A stretch of 42,177 nucleotides of DNA from Deltaproteobacteria bacterium. Lineage in GTDB: Bacteria; Lernaellota; Lernaellaia; JACKCT01. The stretch covers positions 1 to 42,177 of the forward strand of contig JADLEX010000138.1 in assembly GCA_020845895.1 (NCBI GenBank), read 5' to 3'. A program made the position numbers and the translations under genes. Below are positions 1-8,032 of this stretch, piece by piece (positions within the stretch are counted from its first letter, which is position 1; every line of letters begins with the position of its first letter). The notes under the pieces are model-generated. The model saw only the letters and a program-made list of their open reading frames with translations. It was not told the DNA's origin and did no database searches.

Positions 1-1531
1 CGGACGCGATCAGCTCCTGAAGCGCCTCGTCGACCCGGAGGATCTCGACGAGCGGAATGAGGTCGGTGTAGCCGGAGCGGCATTTCGGGCAGCCGACCGG
101 GCGTTTCACGCTTGCGCGATCGACGACGGCGCGCGGCTCGCGCAGCACGCGAGACGCCTTGGCGTGGTCCGTGTCGTCCGTCCGGCAGTCGGCGCACAGC
201 CGCCGGAAGAACGCCACGGCGATCACGCCGCGAAGCGCCTGCGCGACGAGGGTGCGGTTGTCGACGCTTTCGAGTATGAATTCGAGCCCCGGCAACGCCG
301 ACGGAAGGCTGAGATTGGCGAAGACGAAGCGCCGTTCGAGCGCGGCGAGCAGCGATTCGGTCAGCACGCGGCGATCCCAGCAATCCTCGATGTAGATCAG
401 GTCGGGGTCCTGGCCGACGACCATGCGCATCGAGCGCATCAGTTCCTCGGCGTCCTCGGTCGGCGCCTTGATCTGGATGAAGCGCTCGTTCTCAAACCAC
501 GGCATGCGCCCGATGGCGAAGGTGCGTTTGTCCCCCGCGTGTTTCTTTTCCATCAGCAGGGCGATGAACTTGCGCTTCTCCATCTTCTCGGTCCCGACGA
601 CGAGGCACAGCCCCGACCGTCCGCCGATCGTGCGCAGGAGCTCGTCGCACACATCAGGGGCGAGGCCGAGGTCCTCGACGCGGCCCGGAAAGTCGGGACA
701 CGACACGTTGAGCAGCGTCGCCGCGATGCCGTGCTGACCTTGGATGAAATTCGCGAAGAAAGAAAAGTTGCGGCCGGTGTCGCGAAACGCGAGCAGTCCC
801 TCGACGTGCGGGCCGATCGTCTCGATCTGCGTCGCCTTGAGGCGAAGCCCCTCCAGAAACGCCTTGTGCCAGGGAAGTCCCCACTCGGCGCAGGTTTCGA
901 GCCGTCCGTGAATGCGCAGACGCAGAACGGCGTGATCGGCGAACGGCTCGAAGTGCAGCGCCGTCGCGCGCATGGCGATCGACTCCGCGAGGATGCGATC
1001 GAGCGCCCGCGACGCTCCCGGGCCCGCGGTGATGAGTGCGGTGTCGTTGGGTCCGAAGAGCGACGTCTTGAACTGCGCGGGATCGAGCTCGGAAATGCCC
1101 GCCGACTCGTAAGACTCTTCGATGGCCCGGCGGATTTCCTCGGCGAGACCGACCGCCACGTTGATGTCCTTGCCCGAGGCTTCGGCCACCTCGTGGATCG
1201 CCTCGTGCCGCGTGGGATCGTCGATCACGACGGTCAACCGACCATCGATGAGGACGTAGGGGATGATCGTGTGGCGGCGCGCGATCGATTCGGGAACGAG
1301 CCGCAGCGCCTCGGGATCGACCTGATCGGAACGCACCCGCAAGAAGGGCATTCCCATCTGATTGGCGAGACCCCAGGTGATGTCGTCGGACTGCACGAGG
1401 CCAAGCCGGATGAGGGCTTCTCCGAAACGCAGTCCCGTCAGTTTTTGCTCGGCGAGTGCGGCTTCGACGTGCTCCGGCGTGATGATGTGCGCGTCGACCA
1501 AAATGTCGCCGAGACGCGGAATATCCGTCAT
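1..1531 (-). CDS. GspE/PilB-like secretion ATPase homologue, 3'-truncated by window edge, degenerate Walker motifs
   Basis: An open frame runs from ATG at 1531 to the window edge with no stop (510 codons). The N-terminal ~140 residues read as a MshEN/T2SSE_N domain (starts MTDIPRLGDILVDAHIITPE). A GspE-type core follows with ALHFEPFADHAVLRLRIHGR, matching the usual HIEP...RIDG block. The C-terminal part has the paired CxxC zinc motif (LCADC and GCPKCRSGYTD) typical of GspE/PilB. The phosphate-binding loop, normally GPTGSGKTTT, is VVGTEKMEKRKF at about residue 312. The Walker B block, normally DPDxxxxGEIRD, is DPDLIYIEDCWD at about 375-386. The fold is therefore recognisable but nucleotide hydrolysis looks lost. 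It may be a regulatory or structural paralogue of a type II secretion or type IV pilus ATPase. It is divergent from selA. Confidence 0.8.
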   Translation of the reverse strand, partial: MTDIPRLGDILVDAHIITPEHVEAALAEQKLTGLRFGEALIRLGLVQSDDITWGLANQMGMPFLRVRSDQVDPEALRLVPESIARRHTIIPYVLIDGRLTVVIDDPTRHEAIHEVAEASGKDINVAVGLAEEIRRAIEESYESAGISELDPAQFKTSLFGPNDTALITAGPGASRALDRILAESIAMRATALHFEPFADHAVLRLRIHGRLETCAEWGLPWHKAFLEGLRLKATQIETIGPHVEGLLAFRDTGRNFSFFANFIQGQHGIAATLLNVSCPDFPGRVEDLGLAPDVCDELLRTIGGRSGLCLVVGTEKMEKRKFIALLMEKKHAGDKRTFAIGRMPWFENERFIQIKAPTEDAEELMRSMRMVVGQDPDLIYIEDCWDRRVLTESLLAALERRFVFANLSLPSALPGLEFILESVDNRTLVAQALRGVIAVAFFRRLCADCRTDDTDHAKASRVLREPRAVVDRASVKRPVGCPKCRSGYTDLIPLVEILRVDEALQELIAS

Positions 1532-1573
1532 GCGGTCAACCGTGGAATTCTGGTGGATTTAGCAAACCGTCGT

Positions 1574-1602
1574 ATAGTAACAAGGCGCCGGGTGCTTGAA
1601 AA
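1574..1602 (-). promoter_or_regulatory. Putative sigma-70-type promoter for the GspE-like gene
   Basis: On the minus strand TTTTCA (1602-1597) and TACTAT (1579-1574) are separated by 17 nt. This would start transcription about 35 nt upstream of the ATG at 1531. The -35 is a weak match; spacing and -10 are good. Confidence 0.45.
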
Positions 1603-1666
1603 GCGAAGTGCCGGGAAACTCAAAGAAACTTCGCGGTTCGCGCGGTTTATGAATGGGGTGTGACGA

Positions 1667-3061
1667 ATGGCGGAAAATCTGCGGAACTTGCCCGCCATCG
1701 GACGATGGCTGAGCGAACCGGTATTTGCCGAGGCATTGGCGCGGCACGGCCGGTCGCGGGTGGTCGCGGCGATGCGCGAGGTCCTCGCGGCCGAGCGGAA
1801 ACGGCGGACCTGCGGCTCGAGCCCCGTTTCGATCGAGGAACTCGTCCACCTTGTCATCCGTCACCTGCAAACGGGGACGAGAGCGCGGCTTCGCCCGGTC
1901 ATCAACGCGACCGGGATCATTCTTCACACGAACCTGGGTCGCGCGCCGCTCGCGGAGTCGGCGATCGAGGCCGTCACGCGGACGGCCCGCGGCTACTCGA
2001 ATCTGGAATACGACATCGAATCGGGCGAGCGCGGTTCGCGGCACGACATCGTGCGGGACAAGCTGGCGCGTCTGGCCGGCGCGGCCGACGCCATGGTCGT
2101 CAACAACAACGCGGCGGCGGTCCTGCTGGTGCTCAACACGCTCGCGCAGAGCCGCGAGGTGATCGTCAGCCGGGGCGAACTCGTGGAGATCGGCGGGTCG
2201 TTTCGCATCCCCGCCGTCATGGAAAAAAGCGGTTGCCGCCTCGTGGAGGTCGGGACGACCAACAAGACGCACGCCGCGGACTATCGGGCCGCCGTGACCG
2301 ACGCCACCGCGCTCTTCCTCAAGGTCCACCGCGGCAATTTTCGCATGGAGGGCTTCGTCTCCGAGGTCGGCGTCGGCGAACTCGCGCGCATCGGGGATGA
2401 GATGGGCATTCCGGTCGTCGAGGACCTGGGCAGCGGATGCCTTGTAAACCCGGACGGCGGCGGATTGGGCGACGAGCCCACCGTGGCCGCGTCGTTGAAA
2501 GCCGGCTGCGCGGCCGTCACGTTTTCGGGCGACAAGCTGCTGGGCGGGCCGCAGGCGGGCGTCATTGCGGGACATGCCGAGGTCGTCGAAGCCTGTCGAA
2601 ATAATCCGCTGGCCCGGGCGCTGCGCGTGGACAAGATGACGCTCGCCGCGCTCGAGGCCACGCTCGCTTGTTACGAACATCCCGAAACCTTGCACGACAA
2701 GGTGCCGGTGCTGCGCATGGCCTCGACGCCGGTCGATTCGCTGCGCCGACGCGCACGGTCCATGACGTCGCGACTGCGCCGCGCGCTGGGCGACGCCGCG
2801 GCCGCTCGCGTTGTCGAGACGCGGTCGCGCATGGGCGGGGGCAGTCTGCCCGGCGGCGATCTGCCCGGCGTGGCGGTGCGCATCGACGCGGCGTCCATGT
2901 CGGCGAACGAACTCGAACGCGCGCTGCGGCTCGGCGATCCGCCCGTCGTCGGGCGCATCGCGGACGGCGCCGTGCTCATCGAAATGCGCACGTTGCTTGA
3001 CGGTGAAGACGCGCTCGTGGAAAAATCCCTGTGCAACATTCTGGGGCCGGGCGCGAAATGA
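1667..3061 (+). CDS. selA: L-seryl-tRNA(Sec) selenium transferase SelA
   Basis: SelA is the PLP enzyme that converts seryl-tRNA(Sec) to selenocysteinyl-tRNA(Sec) using selenophosphate. The 464-residue length is normal for bacterial SelA. The N-terminal cap (LRNLPAIGRWLSEP) is followed by INATGIILHTNLGRAPL, NLEYDIESGERGSR and VEVGTTNKTH, all classic SelA blocks. The PLP lysine is K290 in TFSGDKLLGGPQAG, equivalent to E. coli K295. The ATG at 1667 is chosen because the N-terminus aligns with the family there. The next gene overlaps its stop (ATGA). SelB, SelD and tRNA-Sec are not in this window. Its presence supports reading the in-frame UGA of the selenoprotein at 10268-11080 as selenocysteine. 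Confidence 0.97.
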   Translation: MAENLRNLPAIGRWLSEPVFAEALARHGRSRVVAAMREVLAAERKRRTCGSSPVSIEELVHLVIRHLQTGTRARLRPVINATGIILHTNLGRAPLAESAIEAVTRTARGYSNLEYDIESGERGSRHDIVRDKLARLAGAADAMVVNNNAAAVLLVLNTLAQSREVIVSRGELVEIGGSFRIPAVMEKSGCRLVEVGTTNKTHAADYRAAVTDATALFLKVHRGNFRMEGFVSEVGVGELARIGDEMGIPVVEDLGSGCLVNPDGGGLGDEPTVAASLKAGCAAVTFSGDKLLGGPQAGVIAGHAEVVEACRNNPLARALRVDKMTLAALEATLACYEHPETLHDKVPVLRMASTPVDSLRRRARSMTSRLRRALGDAAAARVVETRSRMGGGSLPGGDLPGVAVRIDAASMSANELERALRLGDPPVVGRIADGAVLIEMRTLLDGEDALVEKSLCNILGPGAK

Positions 3062-3384
3062 TCTCGCCAAAACCATGTCACGGATGCGGAAGAGCGCTGG
3101 TGATGGGCGGAACGTCGTACGACGTCAGCATCCGGATTGTCTCCGGGTTCGACGGGTTCGTGCCCGAGGCGGAAGGTGACGACGCCGGCCGCGAGGCGCG
3201 GATCGCGGGGTTGATGGAAACGCTCGATCGGATGTCCGAGCAGGAGATCGAGAACGACGTATTCCAGGAAATCGAGTTCACGCTCTGCCCCGATTGCCGA
3301 AAACGCTTCGTCGCAGAGCTTTCCGACTATCTCGGCGATCAGGACGCGCCGAAGTCCAAAAAGTCCCCGATCCTGCTTCAATGA
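3058..3384 (+). CDS. Small zinc-ribbon protein of unknown function
   Basis: Starting at the ATG that overlaps the selA stop (ATGA, 3058-3061), this encodes 108 residues. Two cysteine pairs are visible: CHGCGR near residue 7 and CPDCRKRF near residue 80. They would form a split zinc ribbon around an acidic, helical middle (AGREARIAGLMETLDRMSEQ). A longer in-frame start exists at 3031 inside selA, but the 3058 start gives the usual coupled overlap. No enzyme motif is seen. The coupling with selA suggests co-expression, but a role in selenium metabolism is only a guess. Confidence 0.75.
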   Translation: MISPKPCHGCGRALVMGGTSYDVSIRIVSGFDGFVPEAEGDDAGREARIAGLMETLDRMSEQEIENDVFQEIEFTLCPDCRKRFVAELSDYLGDQDAPKSKKSPILLQ

Positions 3385-3392
3385 CGCGAATT

Positions 3393-3424
3393 CGCGGCAC
3401 GCGCCCCGCGGGCGTCGTGCCGCG
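3393..3424 (+). terminator. Strong GC stem-loop after the selA operon, without a clear T-tract
   Basis: A perfect 9-bp outer stem (3393-3401 with 3416-3424) encloses a second GC helix. Only three T residues follow, so this could be a weak terminator or an mRNA-stabilising hairpin between the selA pair and the patatin operon. Confidence 0.35.
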
Positions 3425-3473
3425 TTTGCCCAACATCCCATGACGTGGATCTCATGAAGTGGCCGGTGGGTCG

Positions 3474-4490
3474 ATGTTTCCGGTGAGGGTCGGTTTGGCG
3501 CTCGGCGGCGGCGCGGCGCGGGGGCTCGCGCACCTGGGCGTCGTCGAAACGCTGTGCGCCGCCGGAATCCCCGTTCAGGTTGTGGCCGGCACGAGCATGG
3601 GCGCGCTCGTGGGGGCGATGTTCGCCCAAAAAGCCGACGCGACGTCGATGCTTGCCGACGCGACGCGTTTTCTGCGTTCGCCCGAGTTTCGCCAGGCGCG
3701 CATTCACCGATTGCAGCGCGAGACCGCCGGCGAAAAAAGCGTGCTCGACGCGGTCAGCCGCTATATCTCGCGCGGGCGCGTGTTGGCCTCGACGGTCACG
3801 CGGCCATCGGTGCTCGACGCCGAGGATCTGTACGAATTGCTCGGGTTCTTCGTGGACGATCGCGACATCCGTTCTCTGCACGTCCCCTTTTTCGCGGTGG
3901 CCGCCGATCTGCGGACGGGCGAGGAGGTGATCCTCGATCGCGGACCGGTCATCGATGCCGTGGCGGCCTCGTCCGCCGTGCCCGGCGCGTTTCCGCCCAT
4001 CGTCGTCGGCGGACGCGAATGTGTGGACGGCGGCGTGGTCAACATGGTGCCCGTGAGTGTTCTGCGCGACATGGATCTCGATTACGTGATCGCCTCGAAC
4101 GTATCGCACGAACTCCCCGTACCCGCCGACGCGATGAAGGCGCTCGCCACGCACTTTCGCACGCACGAAATCACCAAGCGCACGCTCACCCGGTTGCAGG
4201 TGCGTTTCGCGGATGCCGTCATCACGCCGCAGATCGGCCAGATCCATTGGGCGGATTTCACCAAGTCCGACGAGGTGATCGAAGCCGGACGGTTGGCGGC
4301 GCGGGGCGCGATCGATACAATCCATCGCGATCTGAAACGACTCGGACGTCGGCCGCGCTTTTGGCGCAAGCCGCGGCGTATTCCGCCGGAGCACGGAATT
4401 GTGCCGCCGATGTCGCCGCTCCCCTCGCCGGCGATCGAAGCTGCGCCCGCCGACGCGACCGAACCTTCCACGGAGGAACTCGACCTGTGA
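3474..4490 (+). CDS. Patatin-like phospholipase (RssA/NTE type)
   Basis: A serine acyl hydrolase of the patatin family, 338 residues, probably cytoplasmic or membrane-associated and acting on phospholipids or lysophospholipids. All family landmarks are present: oxyanion loop GGGAARGLAH at residues 11-20, nucleophile S41 in GTSMG, and the catalytic dyad aspartate D185 in VDGGVVNM. No signal peptide is visible. ATG 3474 places the protein immediately ahead of the first beta strand; a GTG at 3459 is an alternative adding five residues. The proline-rich C-terminal ~40 residues look disordered. The stop overlaps the next gene by 4 nt, so it heads the operon patatin - aminopeptidase - RluD - PgeF. 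Confidence 0.9.
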   Translation: MFPVRVGLALGGGAARGLAHLGVVETLCAAGIPVQVVAGTSMGALVGAMFAQKADATSMLADATRFLRSPEFRQARIHRLQRETAGEKSVLDAVSRYISRGRVLASTVTRPSVLDAEDLYELLGFFVDDRDIRSLHVPFFAVAADLRTGEEVILDRGPVIDAVAASSAVPGAFPPIVVGGRECVDGGVVNMVPVSVLRDMDLDYVIASNVSHELPVPADAMKALATHFRTHEITKRTLTRLQVRFADAVITPQIGQIHWADFTKSDEVIEAGRLAARGAIDTIHRDLKRLGRRPRFWRKPRRIPPEHGIVPPMSPLPSPAIEAAPADATEPSTEELDL

Positions 4491-5908
4491 CCGAGAAAAA
4501 AGACGACTCGCTCAAATCCCTTCGCAAGACTTTGATGCGCGAGCGCCGCCACGCGGCCGACGTGCTCGACAACACCCGCAAGGCTGATGCGTACCGTTTT
4601 GCCGACGACTACATCGACTACGTCTCCGCGGTGAAGACCGAGCGCGAATCGACGCGATGGTTCGCCGATCTGCTCGCGCGAAGAGGCTTCGCCGACGCGT
4701 CGGGCTCCGCCGAATCCGCGCGCTCCGTCTTCGTCGCGTATCGCAACCGCGTGATCGCGGCGGCGCGTCTCGGGACTGCGCCGTTCGATGCCGGACTCAC
4801 GATCGTCGCGGCGCATCACGATTCCCCGCGTCTCGATCTCAAGACGAACCCGATCTACGAGGATCTCCAGTTCGCGATGCTCAAGACGCACTACTTCGGC
4901 GGCGTCCGCAAGCATCAGTGGGTGGCGCGACCGCTGGCCATTCACGGAGTGGTGGCGCTCGCCGACGGACGCCGTGTGGACATCGCGATCGGCGAAGATC
5001 CCGCGGACCCCGTATTCACCATCGCGGATTTGCTGCCGCATCTCGCCGCGAACACGCAGTCGCAGAAAAAACTCGCCGAGGCGATTCCCGCCGAAAAACT
5101 CAACGTCATCATCGGCGGCATTCCGATCGGCGGGACCGAGGACAAGGATCGATTTCTGCTCGGCGCGCTGCGTCTGCTGCATGAGCGATTCGGGATCCGC
5201 GAGGAGGATTTCGTCAGCGCGGACATCGAGATCGTGCCCGCGGGCCCGGCCCGTTACGTCGGGCTCGACCGCGCATTCATCGGCGCGTACGGCCACGACG
5301 ACCGCTGTTGTTCATATGCCGCGATGCGCGCACTCATCGACGCGAATGACGCGACGCGAACGCGCGTGGCGATCTGTTTCGACAAGGAAGAGGTCGGCTC
5401 CTTCGGCGACACCGGCGCGCAGGGATACTTCCTGAAATTTCTCGTTGCCAGGCTCATGGAGTGCGCGGGAGCGAAGCCCGACGCGCTGGCCGTCGAGCGC
5501 ACGCTGCACAATTCGTTTGTCATTTCCGCCGACGTCGGCGCGTCGATGGACCCGGACTGGAAGGATGTTCACGACCGGCGCAATGCGGCCTTCGCGGGGC
5601 ACGGTATCACGATCAAAAAGGCGACGGGCCAGCGCGGAAAGACGGCCGCGTCGGAGGCCTCCGCGGAGACCGTGGCGCGGCTGCGCGAGATTCTGACGGC
5701 GGCGAATGTGCCGTGGCAGAACTCGTCGATGGGCAAGGTGGACGAAGGCGGCGGCGGCACCATCGCGAAGTTCATGGCGATTCACGGCGCCGAGGTGATC
5801 GACGCGGGGCCGCCGGTGCTCGGCATGCACAGCCCTTTCGAAATCCTTCACGTTTTTGACCTCTACAGCGCCTACGCCGCCTATCGCGCGGTGTTCGAGT
5901 CCGTCTGA
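4487..5908 (+). CDS. M18 family metallo-aminopeptidase
   Basis: A 473-residue zinc aminopeptidase of the M18 family, clostridial/bacterial type. Metal-site and catalytic blocks are in order: AHHDSPRLDLK (H110), GAYGHDDRCCSYAA, DKEEVGSFGDTGAQG, SADVGASMDPDWKDVH and LGMHSPFEI. It trims N-terminal residues from peptides in the cytoplasm. The GTG start at 4487 is chosen because it overlaps the patatin stop (GTGA) and is preceded by GGAGG at 4472-4476. The upstream continuation of the frame is a shadow of the patatin gene. The middle domain (residues ~140-230) corresponds to the family's butterfly insert. Confidence 0.93.
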   Translation: MTEKKDDSLKSLRKTLMRERRHAADVLDNTRKADAYRFADDYIDYVSAVKTERESTRWFADLLARRGFADASGSAESARSVFVAYRNRVIAAARLGTAPFDAGLTIVAAHHDSPRLDLKTNPIYEDLQFAMLKTHYFGGVRKHQWVARPLAIHGVVALADGRRVDIAIGEDPADPVFTIADLLPHLAANTQSQKKLAEAIPAEKLNVIIGGIPIGGTEDKDRFLLGALRLLHERFGIREEDFVSADIEIVPAGPARYVGLDRAFIGAYGHDDRCCSYAAMRALIDANDATRTRVAICFDKEEVGSFGDTGAQGYFLKFLVARLMECAGAKPDALAVERTLHNSFVISADVGASMDPDWKDVHDRRNAAFAGHGITIKKATGQRGKTAASEASAETVARLREILTAANVPWQNSSMGKVDEGGGGTIAKFMAIHGAEVIDAGPPVLGMHSPFEILHVFDLYSAYAAYRAVFESV

Positions 5909-5912
5909 GGTC

Positions 5913-6869
5913 ATGGCCGAACGACGGATCACCGTCCACGCCGGGCGCGACGACGCGGGCCTGCGGCTCGATGTTTTCCTCTCGCGCCGTGTGCCCGCGC
6001 TGAGCCGGTCGCGCGCGGCGTCGGTCGTGGACGCGAGCGGCGTGACCGTGGACGGGCGGATCGCCAAGTCGTCGTACCGAATGCGCGGCGACGAATCGAT
6101 CGACGTCGTCGTGCCGGAACCCGCGCCTGCGCGGGCCGAAGCCCAGGCGATTCCCCTCGACATCGTTTACGAGGATGCCGACATCGTGGCCGTCAACAAG
6201 CCGCCCGGCCTCGTGGTGCATCCCGCCGCGGGGAATCCCGACGGCACGCTCGTCAACGCGCTGCTCGCGCACAGCCGCGACCTGTCCGGCATCGGCGGGG
6301 TGATGCGGCCCGGCATCGTGCACCGCCTCGACAAAGGGACGAGCGGCGTCATCGTCTGCGCCAAGAACGACGCGGCGCACGAGGCGCTCACGCGCCAATT
6401 CGCGTCGCGCACCCTGACCAAAGTCTATCTCGCCATCACCATCGGCGCGCCGAGTCCGCGCGCGGGGGTGGTGGATCGTCCGATCGGGCGGCACACGGTG
6501 GACCGCAAACGCATGGCGGTGGATGTGCCGCGCTCGCGCGCCGCGAAGACGGAATACGAAACGCTCGCCGCGGCGGGCGGGCTCGCAGTCGTGCGTTGCG
6601 GGCTCCTCACGGGACGCACGCACCAGATCCGCGTGCACTTGCAGTCGCTGCGCTGCCCGATTCTCGGCGACGCGGTTTACGGCGGGCGCAATGCCGAAAA
6701 ACGTCTCGACCAGATGTCCATGTCCGACGCCCGTGCGATGCGTCGCCCCGCGCTGCACGCGTGGCGCATCGAGTTCGATCACCCGCGCGACGGCCGGCGC
6801 GTGAAGCTGGAGGCGGCGATTCCATCGGACATGAAGTGCATTCTCGACCGGATCGGATGGACGCCGTGA
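5913..6869 (+). CDS. rluD: RluA/RluD family 23S rRNA pseudouridine synthase
   Basis: A 318-residue pseudouridine synthase with an N-terminal S4 RNA-binding domain (LRLDVFLSRRVPALSRSRAA) followed by the catalytic domain. The catalytic aspartate is D140 in HRLDKGTSG; the NKPPGLVVHPA and GRTHQIRVH blocks also match RluD. It isomerises uridines in rRNA, in the RluD case in helix 69 of 23S rRNA. ATG 5913 lies 4 nt after the aminopeptidase stop. It overlaps the next gene by 13 nt; the rluD-yfiH/pgeF pair is a widely conserved gene order. The exact target (RluD rather than RluC or RluA) is inferred from that neighbour and the S4 domain. Confidence 0.9.
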   Translation: MAERRITVHAGRDDAGLRLDVFLSRRVPALSRSRAASVVDASGVTVDGRIAKSSYRMRGDESIDVVVPEPAPARAEAQAIPLDIVYEDADIVAVNKPPGLVVHPAAGNPDGTLVNALLAHSRDLSGIGGVMRPGIVHRLDKGTSGVIVCAKNDAAHEALTRQFASRTLTKVYLAITIGAPSPRAGVVDRPIGRHTVDRKRMAVDVPRSRAAKTEYETLAAAGGLAVVRCGLLTGRTHQIRVHLQSLRCPILGDAVYGGRNAEKRLDQMSMSDARAMRRPALHAWRIEFDHPRDGRRVKLEAAIPSDMKCILDRIGWTP

Positions 6870-7630
6870 CGTGGCGGATCGACGCCTTCGCGGACGCCGC
6901 GCTGCCCGTGCGCGGGGCGTTCTTCGGACGCCTCGGCGGCACGAGCGCCGCGCCTTGCGACTCGCTGAACCTCGGCATTCGGTGCGGGGACGACGCGGAT
7001 GCCGTGCGCCTCAACGAAAACTTCGTGCTGGCATCGATGGGGGTTCGCGCGCTCTACATGCCCGATCAGGTTCACGGGTGCGATGTTTCGATCGTGGAAA
7101 GCGAGCCCATCTCCGGCGTCGTGCGCGGTGTCGCCGCCGATGCCGCCGTCATCACGCGGCCCGGGATCGCCGTGGGCGTGCTGACGGCGGACTGCGTGCC
7201 GGTACTCATTGGCGACGCTCGCGGGCGCGCGGCGGCGGCGGTGCACGCGGGATGGCGCGGGCTCGACGGTGGGATCATCGCGGCAACGGTGGCGGCTCTC
7301 TCGCGGATGGGCGTTGCGCCGGGCGACCTGCGCGCGAGTGTCGGCCCCGGCATCGGACCGTGCCATTTCGAGGTATCGCCCGATCTCGCCGGGCGGTTTC
7401 GCTCCGAGGTCGCCGGCGCCGACAACGCTGTCGCGCGCGCCGGGGAGCGTGACGTGATCGATCTGGCGCTCGTGGCGTTTCGGCAACTCGTCCTCACGGG
7501 GATCGATTCGGCACATGTCGAAGTCGTTCGCCGTTGCACGGCCTGCGAGCCGGGCGTCTTCTTCAGCCATCGACGTGAACGGGGTGTCACGGGCCGCCAA
7601 CTTTCGGCGACGTGGATCGCGGGAAGATGA
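6857..7630 (+). CDS. pgeF: Purine nucleoside phosphorylase/laccase-domain protein (PgeF/YfiH)
   Basis: A 257-residue member of the multicopper-oxidase-like DUF152 family, now linked to purine nucleoside phosphorylase activity and to editing of peptidoglycan precursors. Diagnostic blocks are RLGGTS near residue 25, PDQVHG, TADCVPVLI, AVHAGWRGL, GPGIGPCHFEV and RRCTACEP...FFSHRR. The His and Cys residues in these form the conserved metal/active site. The start ATG at 6857 lies inside the rluD coding end, giving translational coupling. It is the last gene of the 3474-7630 operon. No terminator follows before the rho promoter. Confidence 0.9.
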   Translation: MDAVTWRIDAFADAALPVRGAFFGRLGGTSAAPCDSLNLGIRCGDDADAVRLNENFVLASMGVRALYMPDQVHGCDVSIVESEPISGVVRGVAADAAVITRPGIAVGVLTADCVPVLIGDARGRAAAAVHAGWRGLDGGIIAATVAALSRMGVAPGDLRASVGPGIGPCHFEVSPDLAGRFRSEVAGADNAVARAGERDVIDLALVAFRQLVLTGIDSAHVEVVRRCTACEPGVFFSHRRERGVTGRQLSATWIAGR

Positions 7631-7641
7631 ACAAAAAGGAC

Positions 7642-7670
7642 TTGACTGGCGAAAAAGCGAAGTCTAGATT
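7642..7670 (+). promoter_or_regulatory. Promoter of rho
   Basis: TTGACT (7642-7647) and TAGATT (7665-7670) are spaced by exactly 17 nt, a strong sigma-70-type promoter 11 nt after the pgeF stop. Predicted transcription start is near 7677. Confidence 0.75.
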
Positions 7671-8032
7671 GCCGTTATCCGTGAAGTCGTGGAGCCGACG
7701 ATTCCTGCGTTGTCCCGCGTCGTGTTTCGCCTGATGTGTCCGGGCCGTGTTTCGTCAGGTGTGTTCGTGCCGATGACCGGCTGTTTTTCGTGACGGCTGT
7801 TCCCGTTAACAACTCCACACGGTGAGATCGGGTAGTTCGTTCCCGTTCCAAACTCCCTGGCCAATGGTCGATACCTCATGGCTCGATGTGAAGCCCGAGG
7901 CGGCGCGAAAAGCGTTGCCCGGCACAAGTCCCAAATGACGGCGACCGCCGTTTTCGATGTCCCGCCCGCGCGTGGTTTTTCCTCGAACCGCCGCTCGTCC
8001 CACCTCATTCATTCCGTTATGGGAGACCTGAA
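7671..8032 (+). promoter_or_regulatory. Long rho leader with an imperfect 25-nt periodic repeat
   Basis: About 355 nt of leader separate the predicted start site from the rho ATG. No convincing gene is seen in it. Two imperfect copies of a 19-nt pyrimidine/G-rich unit lie at 7721-7739 and 7746-7764 (16 of 19 positions equal). Parts of the leader are C/U-rich and poor in stable hairpins, as expected of Rho-loading sites. By analogy with E. coli rho, whose leader is autogenously attenuated, this could be where Rho limits its own synthesis; that is inference. Confidence 0.45.

Noticed and set aside
164-1663. Long plus-strand frame opposite the GspE-like gene
   Set aside because: Composition is typical of antisense shadows in GC-rich DNA, with no domain, while the minus strand encodes a recognisable secretion-ATPase fold.
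7681-7734. A 17-codon leader peptide in the rho leader starting with GTG
   Set aside because: No ribosome-binding site and no regulatory codon pattern.
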